Positions 19,276 to 29,409 of a stretch of DNA of 64,000 bases are shown one piece after another. The notes under the pieces are model-generated. The model was not told the origin of the DNA. It saw only the letters and a list, made by a program, of their open reading frames with translations, and did no database searches. Position 1 is the first letter of the stretch; every line of letters starts with the position of its first letter. Location of the stretch: NCBI GenBank assembly GCA_934646115.1, contig CAKUEM010000002.1:1-64000 (forward strand). Direction: 5' to 3'. The DNA comes from an uncultured Oscillospiraceae bacterium (GTDB lineage: Bacteria > Bacillota > Clostridia > Oscillospirales > JAAYXM01). The translations under genes and the position numbers were made by a program.

Positions 19276-20291
19276 AGATCCTTGCGATAGAAAGCTCCTG
19301 CGATGAGACTGCGGCGGCGGTCGTGGAGGACGGGCGGCGGGTGTTGTCCCAAACGATCCGCTCGCAGATCGAAACGCACGCGCTCTATGGCGGCGTTGTG
19401 CCGGAGATCGCGTCGCGCCAGCATATCGAAAGCATTGCGCAGCTGACGGAGCAGGCGCTGCACGCGGCGCAGCTGACCCGCGCGCAGCTGGACGCGGTCG
19501 CGGTGACGTATGCGCCCGGACTGATCGGCGCGCTGCTGGTCGGCGTTGGGTTCGCGAAGGCGGCGGCGCTCGGGCTGGGTTTGCCGCTGATCCCGGTGCA
19601 TCATATCCGCGGGCATATCGCGGCGAATTATCTCGCGTTTCCCGAATTGAAGCCGCCGTTTTTGTGCCTTGTCGTGTCGGGCGGGCATACGCTGCTTGTG
19701 GACGTGCGAGATTATACGGAGTTTGAGATTTTGGGCTCCACGCGTGACGATGCGGCGGGCGAGGCGTTTGATAAATGCGCGCGCGTGCTGGGGCTGCCGT
19801 ATCCGGGCGGCGCGGCGATCGATCGCCTGGCGCAGGCGGGCGATGCGAAGAAATATAAGCTGCCGCGCGCAAAAATCAGCGGGGCGGAGCTTGATCTCTC
19901 GTTTTCCGGGCTGAAAACCGCGGTGATCAACATCGCGCACAACGCGCAGCAAAAGGGCGAGGAGTTAGACGCGGCAGCGCTTGCGGCTGGGTTTTGCGCC
20001 GCGGTGGTCGATGCGCTCGTTCCGCGCGTTTCCAAGGCGCTTACTATGACCGGGCGAAAATCGTTTGTGGTTGCGGGCGGCGTTGCGGCAAACAGCGTGT
20101 TGCGCGGCGCGCTGACGCAGCTTGCGCAGGAGCGCGGCGTTCGGTTATATCTGCCGCCGCTTGCGCTTTGCGGCGATAACGCGGCGATGATCGGCGCGCA
20201 GGCGTTTTATGAATATCAAAGCGGCGTGCGCGCGGGCGCGGACCTGAACGCTTATGCCACCATGCCGGTGGACGCGCTGTTTGGGATATAA
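19272..20291 (+). CDS. tsaD: tRNA N6-adenosine threonylcarbamoyltransferase
   Basis: Transfers the threonylcarbamoyl group to A37 of tRNAs reading ANN codons (t6A), together with TsaB/TsaE, which are not in this window. The 339-residue ASKHA-fold protein has the metal-binding HIRGH (H111, H115), the N-terminal IESSCDETAAAVV, YGGVVPEIASRQH, and the nucleotide loop AGGVAANSVLR. The start overlaps rimI by 4 bases. A run of sequence without genes follows. Confidence 0.97.
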   Translation: MKILAIESSCDETAAAVVEDGRRVLSQTIRSQIETHALYGGVVPEIASRQHIESIAQLTEQALHAAQLTRAQLDAVAVTYAPGLIGALLVGVGFAKAAALGLGLPLIPVHHIRGHIAANYLAFPELKPPFLCLVVSGGHTLLVDVRDYTEFEILGSTRDDAAGEAFDKCARVLGLPYPGGAAIDRLAQAGDAKKYKLPRAKISGAELDLSFSGLKTAVINIAHNAQQKGEELDAAALAAGFCAAVVDALVPRVSKALTMTGRKSFVVAGGVAANSVLRGALTQLAQERGVRLYLPPLALCGDNAAMIGAQAFYEYQSGVRAGADLNAYATMPVDALFGI

Positions 20292-20602
20292 CCCCCCTGA
20301 AATTGATCTCTGGCCCGCTGTTTGAACGGGTGCTTTCTTGTTTTCAAAAGGCGGCTGCTTGTAACGCGCGTTTTCAGCATTTCGAATTTAAAAAAAATCA
20401 GCTCCGGATGCGGGAATTCCGCTTCCGGAGCTATGTTTTTATGCCTGTTTCGTTTGCGCGGGGCGCTTTCTTCCCTCGCAACATGGGAAATCGCCAAACA
20501 GGGGGTCGCCACCCATGCTTTCAAAAGGCGAGGGCGCTCGCTCGCCGGCTGAGTTCCCGCCAGTGAACTTCGGCTGGCGCGGCGCGTTATGCCGCCCGCG
20601 CG
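20292..20602. other. Intergenic region between tsaD and ahcY
   Basis: 311 bases between convergent genes. It holds the bidirectional hairpin at 20400-20432. It also contains two copies of a TTTCAAAAGGCG-like word (20342-20353 and 20519-20530), the second leading into a GGCGAG/CTCGCC hairpin near 20526-20545. I see no gene. Confidence 0.6.
20395..20440 (-). terminator. Bidirectional terminator between tsaD and ahcY
   Basis: The stem AGCTCCGGA (20400-20408) / TCCGGAGCT (20424-20432) is extended by an inner GCGG/CCGC pair. On the minus strand it is followed by GATTTTTTTT, a strong U tract for ahcY; on the plus strand by ATGTTTTTA. Confidence 0.85.
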
Positions 20603-21841
20603 CTACCACTGTTTTAAGTATTGCTCCTGTTCGGGCGAGAGTACGTCGATCGTGATGCCCTGCGCGCGCAGCTTGAGCCGCGCGACCGCCTCATCGATCT
20701 CCGGCGGCACGGGATACAGACCGGGTGCGAGCGCGCGTCCGTGCTTCGCCAGATGCTCCACGCTGAGCGCCTGAATTCCAAAGCTCAGGTCCATGATTTC
20801 CGCCGGATGCCCGTTGCCTGCCGCAAGGTTGACCAGCCGCCCTTCGCCGAGCAAATTGAAAATTCGCCCGTCTTTTAGATAATATCCTGTAATATTCGGC
20901 TTTCTTTCAACAATTCGTACTGCCATTTCCGCCAAATCGTCCTTATTAATCTCCACATCGAAGTGTCCGGAGTTCGCGAGCAGCACGCCGTCCTGCATGC
21001 GCTCAAAGTGGCGGCGGGTGATAATATCGCGGCAGCCGGTCGTGGTGACGAAAATATTCCCGAGCGGCGCCGCCTCGTCCATCGACATGACGCGATACCC
21101 GTCGGCATACGCCTCGAGCGCGCGAAACGGCGAGACCTCGCACACGATCACATTCGCGCCCAGCCCGCGCGCACGCAGCGCCACGCCCTTGCCGCAGAAC
21201 CCATAGCCCGCAACGACCACGGTTTTGCCCGCGATCAGATGATTCGTCGTGTTCATGATCGCGTCCCAAGAGGATTGCCCGGTGCCGTGGCGATTATCAA
21301 ACAGGTGCTTGCAGTTGGCATCATTGACCGCGAGCATCGGGAAGCGCAGCTTGCCCGCCTCGGCGCGCGCACGCAGGCGATGCACACCGGTCGTCGTTTC
21401 CTCGCAGCCGCCGATGACCCGGTCGCCATACTCGGCTGCCGCGCCGTGCAGCAGCTGCACCAGATCGCCGCCATCGTCGATGATCAGCTCCGGACGGATG
21501 GAGAGCGTTTCGGTCAGATGCGCGGTATATTCCTCCGCGCTCGCGCCGTGCCACGCGTAAACCGCATAGCCCGCATGGTCGAGCGCCGCCGCCACGTCGT
21601 CCTGCGTGGAGAGCGGGTTGCACCCGGTCACGGCGACCTGCGCGCCGCCCGCGGCAAGCACGGTGGCGAGATATGCCGTTTTCGCCTCCAGATGGATGGA
21701 CATGGCGACCCGCAGCCCGCGCAGCGGCTGCTCCTCCTCAAACCGCGCCGCAATGCCGGAAAGCACCGGCATCGAGCTTTTTACCCAATCAATTTTATCC
21801 TGACCCGATCGCCAAAGCGATGCGTCACGTATGATACTCAT
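20603..21841 (-). CDS. ahcY: Adenosylhomocysteinase, short form
   Basis: Splits S-adenosylhomocysteine to adenosine and homocysteine, removing the product inhibitor of methyltransferases. The protein is 412 residues, matching the shorter bacterial/archaeal form that lacks the roughly 40-residue insertion of the larger enzymes. The NAD-binding loop VVVAGYGFCGKG, VTGCNPLSTQDD, the region TNSG-like LLANSGHFDVEI, and GRLVNLAAGNGHPAEIMD are visible. The start is set at ATG 21841 with AAAGGGG about 8 bases upstream; a longer open frame upstream has no family similarity. It is monocistronic with its own promoter. With metH and metF at 41-45 kb it supports a methyl cycle. Confidence 0.95.
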   Translation of the reverse strand: MSIIRDASLWRSGQDKIDWVKSSMPVLSGIAARFEEEQPLRGLRVAMSIHLEAKTAYLATVLAAGGAQVAVTGCNPLSTQDDVAAALDHAGYAVYAWHGASAEEYTAHLTETLSIRPELIIDDGGDLVQLLHGAAAEYGDRVIGGCEETTTGVHRLRARAEAGKLRFPMLAVNDANCKHLFDNRHGTGQSSWDAIMNTTNHLIAGKTVVVAGYGFCGKGVALRARGLGANVIVCEVSPFRALEAYADGYRVMSMDEAAPLGNIFVTTTGCRDIITRRHFERMQDGVLLANSGHFDVEINKDDLAEMAVRIVERKPNITGYYLKDGRIFNLLGEGRLVNLAAGNGHPAEIMDLSFGIQALSVEHLAKHGRALAPGLYPVPPEIDEAVARLKLRAQGITIDVLSPEQEQYLKQW

Positions 21842-21893
21842 AGCATTTGCCCCTTTGCAATTCGTTTTCGGCGCGCCGATTGGCGCTGTTATG

Positions 21894-21922
21894 ATTTTAC
21901 CACAATTCTGCTTAAAACGCAA
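21894..21922 (-). promoter_or_regulatory. Promoter of ahcY
   Basis: On the minus strand, TTGCGT (21922-21917), a 17-base spacer and TAAAAT (21899-21894), 53 bases before the ahcY start codon. Confidence 0.6.
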
Positions 21923-21983
21923 AATAGCGCGCAAATTTACGCGTTGAAATGTTACAGTTTCGTAAAAACGCGCGAAAAACTCT

Positions 21984-22011
21984 TTGTAAACCGCGCAAGA
22001 TGTGCTATACT
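21984..22011 (+). promoter_or_regulatory. Promoter of secA
   Basis: TTGTAA (21984-21989), a 16-base spacer and TATACT (22006-22011), 37 bases before the secA start. Confidence 0.65.
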
Positions 22012-22047
22012 GTATCTGTCTGATTTTAGAGCTTGGAGGACTTCCTT

Positions 22048-24792
22048 ATGAATATGATAGAAAAGCTGTTTGGCACGCGCAGTGCGCGCGAGGTAAAGAA
22101 GATCCAGCCGCTGGTGGACGAGATCCTCGCGCGGGAGGATGAATATAAGGCGCTCTCTGACGAGGCGCTGCGCGCGAAAACGGCGGAATTTAAATCGCGC
22201 TTGCAGGCGGGCGAAACGCTCGACGATATCCTGCCGGACGCGTTTGCCACCGTACGCGAGGCGGCGGACCGTGTGCTTGGTCTGCGCGCGTTTCCGGTTC
22301 AGCTCATCGGCGGGATCGTGCTGCATCAGGGGCGCATCGCCGAGATGAAAACCGGTGAAGGAAAAACGCTGGTCGCCACGTTCCCTTCTTATTTAAACGC
22401 GCTGGCGGGCAAGGGCGTTCACGTCGTTACCGTAAACGATTATCTCGCGAAATATCAGGGCGAGCTGATGGGGCGCGTGCATCGCTTCCTCGGGCTGACC
22501 GTGGGCGTGATCGTGCATGATCTCACCAATGAAGAGCGCCGCGAGGCCTACCGTTCTGACATTACTTACGGCACAAATAACGAATTCGGCTTTGATTATC
22601 TGCGCGATAACATGGCGATCTATAAAGACGATATGGTCCAGCGCGACGAGCATTATTATGCGATCGTCGACGAGGTGGACTCGATTTTGATCGACGAGGC
22701 GCGCACGCCGCTCATTATTTCCGGTCAGGGCGAGAAGCCGACCGTGATCTACGAGCAGGTGGATCGCTTTGTTTCCACGCTGCGCTGCGTGAAGGTCGCG
22801 TCGCTTGACGAAAAGGTCGAGCATGACGACGTGGACGGCGATTATCTGGTCGATGAGAAGGCGCGTTCCGCCACGCTGACGCCGCGCGGCATCGAAAAGG
22901 CCGAGCGTGCGTTTGGCATTGAAAACCTGTCTGATCCGGAGAATACCACGCTGCATCACCACATCAATCAGGCGATCCGCGCGCACGGTTTGATGCAGCG
23001 CGACGTGGATTACGTCGTGCGCGATGGGCAGATCATCATCGTGGATGAATTCACCGGTCGCCTCATGATCGGGCGGCGCTATTCCGAGGGGCTGCATCAG
23101 GCGATCGAGGCGAAGGAGCATGTGAACATCCAGCGCGAGAGCAAAACGCTTGCGACGATCACGTTCCAGAACTATTTCCGCATGTACAGCAAGCTCGCCG
23201 GTATGACCGGTACCGCGCTGACCGAGGAAGAGGAATTTAAGCATATTTACAAGCTCGACGTGGTTGAGATCCCGACGAATAAGCCGATGATCCGGCGCGA
23301 TCTTGCAGACGTTGTGTATAAAAACGAGCGCGGGAAATACCGCGCGGTCGTGGCGCAGATCGAGGAATGCCTGCAGCGCGGGCAGCCGGTTCTGGTCGGC
23401 ACGGTCTCGATCGAGAAGAGTGAAGAGCTTTCCGACATGCTGCGCAAAAAAGGCGTGAAGCATGTTGTGTTAAACGCGAAGCACCATGAAAAAGAGGCGG
23501 AGATCGTGGCGCAGGCGGGTCAGCTCGGCAGCGTGACGATCGCGACGAACATGGCGGGCCGCGGTACGGATATCATGCTCGGCGGCAACGCGGAGTATAT
23601 GGCAAAAAGCGACCTGCGCCGCGCCGGTATGGACGAAAACCTGATCGTAGACGCGGGCGGCAGCGCGCCGACCGACGATCCCGAAATTCTGGCTGCGCGC
23701 GCGCAATACCGCGAGCTGTATCAAAAGCATAAGCTTGTGACCGATGCGGAGGGCGAGAAGGTGCGCGCCGCGGGCGGTCTGTTCATCATCGGTACCGAGC
23801 GGCATGAATCACGCCGAATCGATAACCAGCTGCGCGGACGCGCGGGTCGTCAGGGCGACCCGGGCGCAAGCCGCTTCTTCCTCTCGTTGGAGGACGATAT
23901 CATGCGCCTGTTCGGCTCTGAGCGGATCATGGGCATGATGGAAAACCTCGGGCTGGACGAGGATACCCCGATCGAGCAGAAAATGCTGACGAATGCGATC
24001 GAATCGGCGCAGAAGCGCGTGGAATCGAAGAACTTCGCGGTGCGTAAAAGCGTGCTCGAATATGACGATGTGATGAATCAGCAGCGCGAGATCATTTATA
24101 AGCAGCGCAAGCAGGTGCTAGACGGCGAGGATGTGACCGCCGCGATCCATAAGATGATCCGCGATTCGATCACCGCCGCCGTGCAGGAGATCGTTGCGCC
24201 GGAGAAGCTGGTGCAGCGCTATCACCTCGATCAGGTGCGCGATAAATATGTGGGCATTTTCCTGAAGCCGACGGATCTGAACTATTCGGTCGAGCAATTA
24301 AACGAATGGGATTATGACGTGGATCAGCTGTCTGAAGAGCTGATCGAGCTTGCGGAGAAGGTCTATGCCGCGCGCGAGGCGGAGCTTACGCCCGCCGTGA
24401 TGCGCGAGGTCGAGCGCGTGGTCCTGCTGCGCACAGTGGATGAGCATTGGATGAACCATATCGACGCGATGCATGAGCTGCGCCAGGGCGTGGGCTTAAA
24501 CGCATATGCGCAGCGCAACCCGGTGGATGAATATAAAAACCAGGGCTTCGAGATGTTTGAAGAGATGGTTGCCTCGATTTGCGAGCAGACCGTGCGCATG
24601 ATCTTCACGGTGCGCATTCAGGGCGATGCGCCGAAGCGCGAGCGCGTGGCGAAAATCACGGGCGAAAGCGCAGGCGGCGATGAAACGCTTAAGAAAACGC
24701 CGGTGAAAAAAGCGAAGAAGCCGGGGCGCAACGACCCCTGCCCCTGCGGCAGCGGGCTGAAATATAAAAAATGCTGCGGCCGCGATGAATAA
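22048..24792 (+). CDS. secA: Protein translocase ATPase SecA
   Basis: Motor ATPase of the general secretion pathway, which drives preproteins through SecYEG. It has 914 residues with Walker [13 protein letters not shown], the DEAD-like [19 protein letters not shown], the preprotein cross-linking domain, the [17 protein letters not shown] helicase motif, and a C-terminal zinc tail [17 protein letters not shown]. That tail usually binds SecB or ribosomes. The start is ATG 22048, preceded by GGAGG at 22035-22039; the in-frame TTG at 22033 overlaps that ribosome-binding site. A surface-layer-type protein, a likely client, follows. Confidence 0.98.
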   Translation: MNMIEKLFGTRSAREVKKIQPLVDEILAREDEYKALSDEALRAKTAEFKSRLQAGETLDDILPDAFATVREAADRVLGLRAFPVQLIGGIVLHQGRIAEMKTGEGKTLVATFPSYLNALAGKGVHVVTVNDYLAKYQGELMGRVHRFLGLTVGVIVHDLTNEERREAYRSDITYGTNNEFGFDYLRDNMAIYKDDMVQRDEHYYAIVDEVDSILIDEARTPLIISGQGEKPTVIYEQVDRFVSTLRCVKVASLDEKVEHDDVDGDYLVDEKARSATLTPRGIEKAERAFGIENLSDPENTTLHHHINQAIRAHGLMQRDVDYVVRDGQIIIVDEFTGRLMIGRRYSEGLHQAIEAKEHVNIQRESKTLATITFQNYFRMYSKLAGMTGTALTEEEEFKHIYKLDVVEIPTNKPMIRRDLADVVYKNERGKYRAVVAQIEECLQRGQPVLVGTVSIEKSEELSDMLRKKGVKHVVLNAKHHEKEAEIVAQAGQLGSVTIATNMAGRGTDIMLGGNAEYMAKSDLRRAGMDENLIVDAGGSAPTDDPEILAARAQYRELYQKHKLVTDAEGEKVRAAGGLFIIGTERHESRRIDNQLRGRAGRQGDPGASRFFLSLEDDIMRLFGSERIMGMMENLGLDEDTPIEQKMLTNAIESAQKRVESKNFAVRKSVLEYDDVMNQQREIIYKQRKQVLDGEDVTAAIHKMIRDSITAAVQEIVAPEKLVQRYHLDQVRDKYVGIFLKPTDLNYSVEQLNEWDYDVDQLSEELIELAEKVYAAREAELTPAVMREVERVVLLRTVDEHWMNHIDAMHELRQGVGLNAYAQRNPVDEYKNQGFEMFEEMVASICEQTVRMIFTVRIQGDAPKRERVAKITGESAGGDETLKKTPVKKAKKPGRNDPCPCGSGLKYKKCCGRDE

Positions 24793-24850
24793 ATCCGCAG
24801 CGGCGCGGGCTCACGGCAGCGCATCCGGGAATTTTGTCATACACACATTG

Positions 24851-24875
24851 CTGCCACAGGGAACCCCTGTGGCAG
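24851..24875 (+). other. Perfect 11-bp hairpin between secA and the SLH-protein gene
   Basis: CTGCCACAGGG (24851-24861), loop AAC, then CCCTGTGGCAG (24865-24875). No T run follows, so it is not a standard terminator. It could stabilise or process the mRNA between the two genes. Confidence 0.6.
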
Positions 24876-24943
24876 TCAGCCTATTTACCGAGAACTTTAA
24901 GGAAGCATCGCCACATGGCGTTTCCCCAGAGAAAGGATATCGC

Positions 24944-27226
24944 ATGAAACATAACATTCGCCTGCGGGCGCTTCTGCTCGCGCTCATCATAACCGCATCG
25001 CTTGCCGCGCCGGGTCTTGCCGCGCTTGACGGCGTGCATTGGACCTGGGGCAGCATCAAAAGCTCCGCCGAGGTGACGGTCGCGCCCGGCGCGCTGTATC
25101 GCACGCTGGATATCTCCTCGCCCATCGGTCCGCAGAAGATCCATTCGATCGAGTTTGACCCGAAGAACCCGATGCTTGCGCTGCGCGCCGGCATGAGCGG
25201 CGGCACGGTCAACGGCACGCAGACCGTGCCTGCCATGGCGGCGGATTTCAATAAAAAAGGGCAGGGGCAGGTGGTCGCCGGTATCAACGGCGATTATTTC
25301 AACTTCGGTCAGGGCGTTCCGTTCGGCATTTTTATGGACGAAGGCGAACTGTTAAGCTCCCCGCCGCAGTATTCCGCCGCGTTCGGCATTAAAAATGACG
25401 GCACGGCGTTTGTCGTCTCGCACGGCACGATCATGAACAAGATCCTGCATATCGGCGACCAAAAGACCCATCTCACCGGCATCAATAACCGCCATCAGGA
25501 CGAAAACAGCATCATTCTTTATAACGACAAGTTCGCAAGCTCCACGAAAGCCAAGGCGGAGAGCGTGGAGGTCGTGTGCGACGTGGTGTCCGGCGCGCTG
25601 CGGCATGGCGAGAACATCGTGCTGCGCGTTGTTTCCAAAACCGGCGGCGTGGGCGACACAAAGATCCCGGCGGGCAAGATGGTGCTTTCCGCGGTCGGCA
25701 GCTATAAGCCCACGCTTTCCGCGCTCACGGTCGGGCAGGAGGTCACGGTGGAGCTTTCGTTTAACGATTTCTGGTCCGATGTGAAATTCGCGATCGCGGG
25801 CAACTATGTCCTGCTCAAGGACGGCGCGGTGCAAAACGTTTCCGGCTCAGAGCGCGCGCCGCGCACGGTGATCGGCGTGAAGCCGGACGGTAAGGTTGTT
25901 TTTTACACGATTGACGGGCGTTTAAGCGGCTATTCGGTCGGCGCGACGTATAAGCAGGCGGGCACGATCATGCGCGACCTGGGCTGCTCCTCCGCGCTGA
26001 ATCTGGATGGCGGCGGCTCAACCACCTTTGTGCTGCGCAACCTGGGCGCGATGGACGCGAAAATGATCAACCGCTCGGCGGACGGCGGGGCGCGCGCCGT
26101 GGCAAACGGTGCGCTGCTGGTAAATACCGCGCCGGTCAGCGCGCCGTCGCGGCTTCTGCTCTCGCCCTCCGGGCAAAAGGTGCTGGTCGGCGGGCGCTAT
26201 TCCTTCTCCGTGACCGGCGCGATGGACGCAAACCTGCTTTCCTATGCGGTCCCGTCCGGTCTGACCTGGTGGATGGAGAGCGCGACCGGCACGCTTTCTG
26301 AAACAGGCGTTTATCAGCCGACCGCCGCGGGCGCGGCGATCATCCACGCGGGCAGCGGCAGCGCGACCGGCACGGCGACCGTTGAGGCGGTGGACAGCAT
26401 TATCGCGATCGGCGGCGCAACGTCGCTTACGATCAAGGCGAACGCCAAGCAGAAGATCTCTGTTTCGCTCGCGCGCGGCAGCGACGCGGTGCAGTTTACA
26501 AACGACCTGCTCACCTGGAGCGTGGACGGCGATATCGGCACATTTACCGCGCCGGGCGAGTTCACCGCAAACCGCGCCGCCGCGACCGGCACGATCACGG
26601 TCAGCTACGGCGGCGTTTCCAAGAAAATTGCAGTTACGATCGACGGACCGGAGCCGGAAGTGTTTGAAAAATTCAAGGATATGGGCACGCATCGCTGGGC
26701 GAAGGAGGCGGTGTATCGCCTGTTTGACGCGGGCGTGATCCGCGGCGTCAGCGACAGCGCGTTCGCGCCCGGCAAAACGGTGAAACGCGCGGATTTCATG
26801 CTGATGCTCGTGCGGATGATGGGCATCCCGGTCGATACGAACCCGGCGGATCAGTTCTCTGACGTGCCGCAGGGCGCATATTATTATAACGAGCTGGCCA
26901 CCGCGAAGCGGCTTGGCATCGCGCGCGGGATCAGCGACACGCAATTTGCGCCGGAGCGCAATATTACGCGCGAGGAAATGTTCACGCTCACCTGGCGCGT
27001 GCTGAAGCAATACGGCTATCTCACGGCGGAATCGCCGCTTTCTGCGCTTGCGCAATTCTCCGATCAGGCGGATATTTCGCCCTTTGCGCAGCAGGCGATC
27101 GCCACGCTGTGCGGCAACGGGCTGGTTGAAGGCGATAACCGGAAGCGGGCGAACCCGAAGGGGAACGCGCTGCGCGCGGAGTCTGCGGTCTTTCTTGACC
27201 GCGTGCTCACGCTGATGAAACGATAG
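24944..27226 (+). CDS. SLH-domain surface protein with phosphodiester glycosidase (NAGPA) domain
   Basis: An exported 760-residue protein. Residues 1 to about 27 form a signal peptide (basic start, hydrophobic core, cut near LAALDG). Residues about 60-410 match the NAGPA/exopolysaccharide phosphodiester glycosidase domain, with GINGDYFNFGQGVPFGI and the signature LNLDGGGSTTFV. Residues about 415-615 look like Ig-like (Big2-type) repeats. Three SLH repeats end the protein at about 625-760 (HRWAKEAVYRLFDAGVIRG, YYYNELATAKRLGIARGI, FAQQAIATLCGNGLVEG) and would anchor it to cell-wall polymers. The start is set at ATG 24944, with GAAAGGA 6 bases upstream and the signal peptide immediately after. 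It lies 151 bases behind secA. Confidence 0.88.
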   Translation: MKHNIRLRALLLALIITASLAAPGLAALDGVHWTWGSIKSSAEVTVAPGALYRTLDISSPIGPQKIHSIEFDPKNPMLALRAGMSGGTVNGTQTVPAMAADFNKKGQGQVVAGINGDYFNFGQGVPFGIFMDEGELLSSPPQYSAAFGIKNDGTAFVVSHGTIMNKILHIGDQKTHLTGINNRHQDENSIILYNDKFASSTKAKAESVEVVCDVVSGALRHGENIVLRVVSKTGGVGDTKIPAGKMVLSAVGSYKPTLSALTVGQEVTVELSFNDFWSDVKFAIAGNYVLLKDGAVQNVSGSERAPRTVIGVKPDGKVVFYTIDGRLSGYSVGATYKQAGTIMRDLGCSSALNLDGGGSTTFVLRNLGAMDAKMINRSADGGARAVANGALLVNTAPVSAPSRLLLSPSGQKVLVGGRYSFSVTGAMDANLLSYAVPSGLTWWMESATGTLSETGVYQPTAAGAAIIHAGSGSATGTATVEAVDSIIAIGGATSLTIKANAKQKISVSLARGSDAVQFTNDLLTWSVDGDIGTFTAPGEFTANRAAATGTITVSYGGVSKKIAVTIDGPEPEVFEKFKDMGTHRWAKEAVYRLFDAGVIRGVSDSAFAPGKTVKRADFMLMLVRMMGIPVDTNPADQFSDVPQGAYYYNELATAKRLGIARGISDTQFAPERNITREEMFTLTWRVLKQYGYLTAESPLSALAQFSDQADISPFAQQAIATLCGNGLVEGDNRKRANPKGNALRAESAVFLDRVLTLMKR

Positions 27227-27240
27227 GGGGCTTTTGGGGG

Positions 27241-28335
27241 ATGGATCACCGGCTGCATGCGCTGCGGCAGGAGCTTGCCGCGAAGGGACTGGACGCGATG
27301 CTCTGCGGCGCATATGAATCATACCGCTATTTTTCCGGCTTTTCCGGAAGCAATTGTCATTTGGTGATCACGCAGCAGGACGCGGTTTTGATCACAGACG
27401 GGCGCTACACCGAGCAGGCGCGGCAGGAAGCGCCGGGGTTTCGGCTGGTCTCGCGCCCGCGCCCGATGCGCGAGCTGATCTGCGAGACGCTGAGCGAGCT
27501 TGCGGTCGTGCGCGTCGGCTATGAAACGATGCGGATCACAGACTATGAAATTGGCGAGCTGCGCGCCTGCACGCCGCAGATCGAGTGGGTTCCGCAGCGC
27601 GATTTCGGGCTGTATGCCCGCGCGCGCAAGGATGCGCAGGAGCTTGCCTGTATCCGGCGCGCGGTGCGCATTGCCGACCAGGCGCTTGCGGATCTGATTC
27701 CCATGCTGCGTCCCGGCATGACCGAGCGCGAGATCGCGGCGCAGCTTGAGTTTTTCATGGCACGGCGCGGCAGCGAGCGCGTGGCGTTTGAAACGATCGT
27801 CGCCTCCGGCGTGCGCGGCGCTCTGCCGCACGGCGCGCCGACGGATAAGCCCGTGCAAGAGGGCGAAATGATCACGATCGATTTCGGCGCATGCTCGGGC
27901 GGCTATCTGTCTGACATCACGCGCACGCTCTGGCTGGGCGAGATTCCGAAGCGGCAGCACGAGCTATGGAACGCGGTCATGGAGGTGCAGCGCGAATGCG
28001 TGTCCGCCGTGCGCCCCGGCATCGCCGCGCGGGATCTGGACACCTTGCAGCGCAAGCTGTTTGCCGCGCGCGGGATGGATGCGTATATCCAGCACAGTCT
28101 GGGGCATGGCGTGGGGCTTGCGATCCACGAGGCACCGAGCGTCTCCGCCACTTCTGAGCTTGCGCTTGCGCCCGGCATGGTCATCACGATCGAGCCGGGG
28201 CTTTACGTGCCGCAGCTCGGCGGCGTGCGCATTGAGGACACCGTGCTTGTCACGGATACCGGGCACGAGGTGTTGACCGCCAGCCCGCACGAAATAAAAA
28301 TCCATTGCAATCCCGCGCAAAATAGTGTATCATAG
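27241..28335 (+). CDS. Xaa-Pro aminopeptidase, M24 family
   Basis: A metallopeptidase of 364 residues that removes an N-terminal residue before proline. The N-terminal creatinase-like domain (1 to about 130, YFSGFSGSNCHLVI) is followed by the pita-bread catalytic domain. Its five metal ligands are all present: D214 (TIDFGA), D225 (LSDITRT), H289 (LGHGVGL), E318 (ITIEPGLYV) and E332 (RIEDTVLV). It is cytoplasmic, with no signal peptide. In many Clostridia this gene precedes efp; here mnmA follows instead. A promoter for mnmA lies over its last codons. Confidence 0.93.
   Translation: MDHRLHALRQELAAKGLDAMLCGAYESYRYFSGFSGSNCHLVITQQDAVLITDGRYTEQARQEAPGFRLVSRPRPMRELICETLSELAVVRVGYETMRITDYEIGELRACTPQIEWVPQRDFGLYARARKDAQELACIRRAVRIADQALADLIPMLRPGMTEREIAAQLEFFMARRGSERVAFETIVASGVRGALPHGAPTDKPVQEGEMITIDFGACSGGYLSDITRTLWLGEIPKRQHELWNAVMEVQRECVSAVRPGIAARDLDTLQRKLFAARGMDAYIQHSLGHGVGLAIHEAPSVSATSELALAPGMVITIEPGLYVPQLGGVRIEDTVLVTDTGHEVLTASPHEIKIHCNPAQNSVS
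28305..28333 (+). promoter_or_regulatory. Promoter of mnmA-cysE
   Basis: TTGCAA (28305-28310), a 17-base spacer and TATCAT (28328-28333). It overlaps the last codons of the aminopeptidase gene and lies 33 bases before mnmA. Confidence 0.55.
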
Positions 28336-28365
28336 CAATATCGTATGAAATAAGGAGGGGTGAAC

Positions 28366-29403
28366 ATGAGAGAGCGCATACTCGTCGGGATGAGCGGCGG
28401 TGTGGACAGCTCGGTCACCGCCTGCCTTTTGGCGAAGGAGCACGACGTGATCGGCGTGACGCTTCAGCTGCATGACGCATGCGGCGGGGCGGCGGACGAT
28501 GCGCGCCGCGTTTGCCAAACGCTCGGCATTCCTCACTACGTTTCGGATCAATCGAGCGTTTTTCAACAATATGTTATCGATAATTTTATTTCAGAGTACC
28601 GCGCGGCGCGCACGCCGAACCCTTGCGTGTGGTGCAATTATCACATCAAGTTCGGCGCGATGCTCGCGCTGGCGGATGAGCTGGGCTGCACGGCGGTTGC
28701 GACCGGGCATTACGTCACGCGCGGCTTCGACGAGGCGACCGGGGAATATTACCTCGCGCCCGCCGCTTGCGCGGAGAAGGATCAGACCTATGCGCTCTAT
28801 CGGCTGACGCAGGCGCAGCTTCGGCGCGCGCGGTTTCCGCTCGCGGCGCTTGCAAAGCCCGCGGTGCGCGCGATCGCGCAGGAGCTTGGGCTTTCGGTCG
28901 CGGAGAAAAAGGACAGTCAGGAGATCTGCTTTATCCCCGACCATGATTATGCCGCGTATATCGAGCGCGCGACCGGGGAGGTCAGCGCGCCGGGCGATTT
29001 CATCGGACCGGACGGCACGGTGCTCGGGCGGCATCGCGGGCTGATCCATTACACGGTCGGTCAGCGCCGCGGGCTGAATATCCCGTATGGCGAGCGGCTT
29101 TATGTGGCGCGGCTTGACGCGGCGCAAAACGCCGTGATTTTAGGGACGGAGGGCGCGCAAAATACGCGCGAGGTGTTTGCCTCTGACCTTACATTTTTAA
29201 GCGATCACGCGCCGCCGAGCCGGTTTGACTGCGAAGCGAAAATTCGCTATAACGGCCGCGCGGCGGCGGCAACGGTGGAGCTTTCGGGCGACACGATGCG
29301 CGTGCTGTTCCGCGAGGAGCAGCGGGCGGCGGCGCCCGGGCAATCCGTGGTGCTTTATCAAAACGGGCGGCTGCTGGGCGGCGGCATTATGAAAGCGAGG
29401 TGA
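28366..29403 (+). CDS. mnmA: tRNA-specific 2-thiouridylase MnmA
   Basis: Adds sulfur to U34 of tRNA-Lys, -Glu and -Gln, using ATP and a persulfide donor. The 345-residue protein has the PP-loop GMSGGVDSS (8-16), catalytic cysteine C90 in NPCVWCNYHIKF, and the second cysteine C188 in KKDSQEICFIPDHDY. The C-terminal beta-barrel follows. The ATG at 28366 is chosen because AAGGAGGGG ends 6 bases upstream; the in-frame GTG at 28360 lies within that site. Its partner in wobble-uridine modification, MnmG, is encoded at 54-56 kb. cysE follows by 6 bases. Confidence 0.96.
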   Translation: MRERILVGMSGGVDSSVTACLLAKEHDVIGVTLQLHDACGGAADDARRVCQTLGIPHYVSDQSSVFQQYVIDNFISEYRAARTPNPCVWCNYHIKFGAMLALADELGCTAVATGHYVTRGFDEATGEYYLAPAACAEKDQTYALYRLTQAQLRRARFPLAALAKPAVRAIAQELGLSVAEKKDSQEICFIPDHDYAAYIERATGEVSAPGDFIGPDGTVLGRHRGLIHYTVGQRRGLNIPYGERLYVARLDAAQNAVILGTEGAQNTREVFASDLTFLSDHAPPSRFDCEAKIRYNGRAAAATVELSGDTMRVLFREEQRAAAPGQSVVLYQNGRLLGGGIMKAR

Positions 29404-29409
29404 GGGCGG

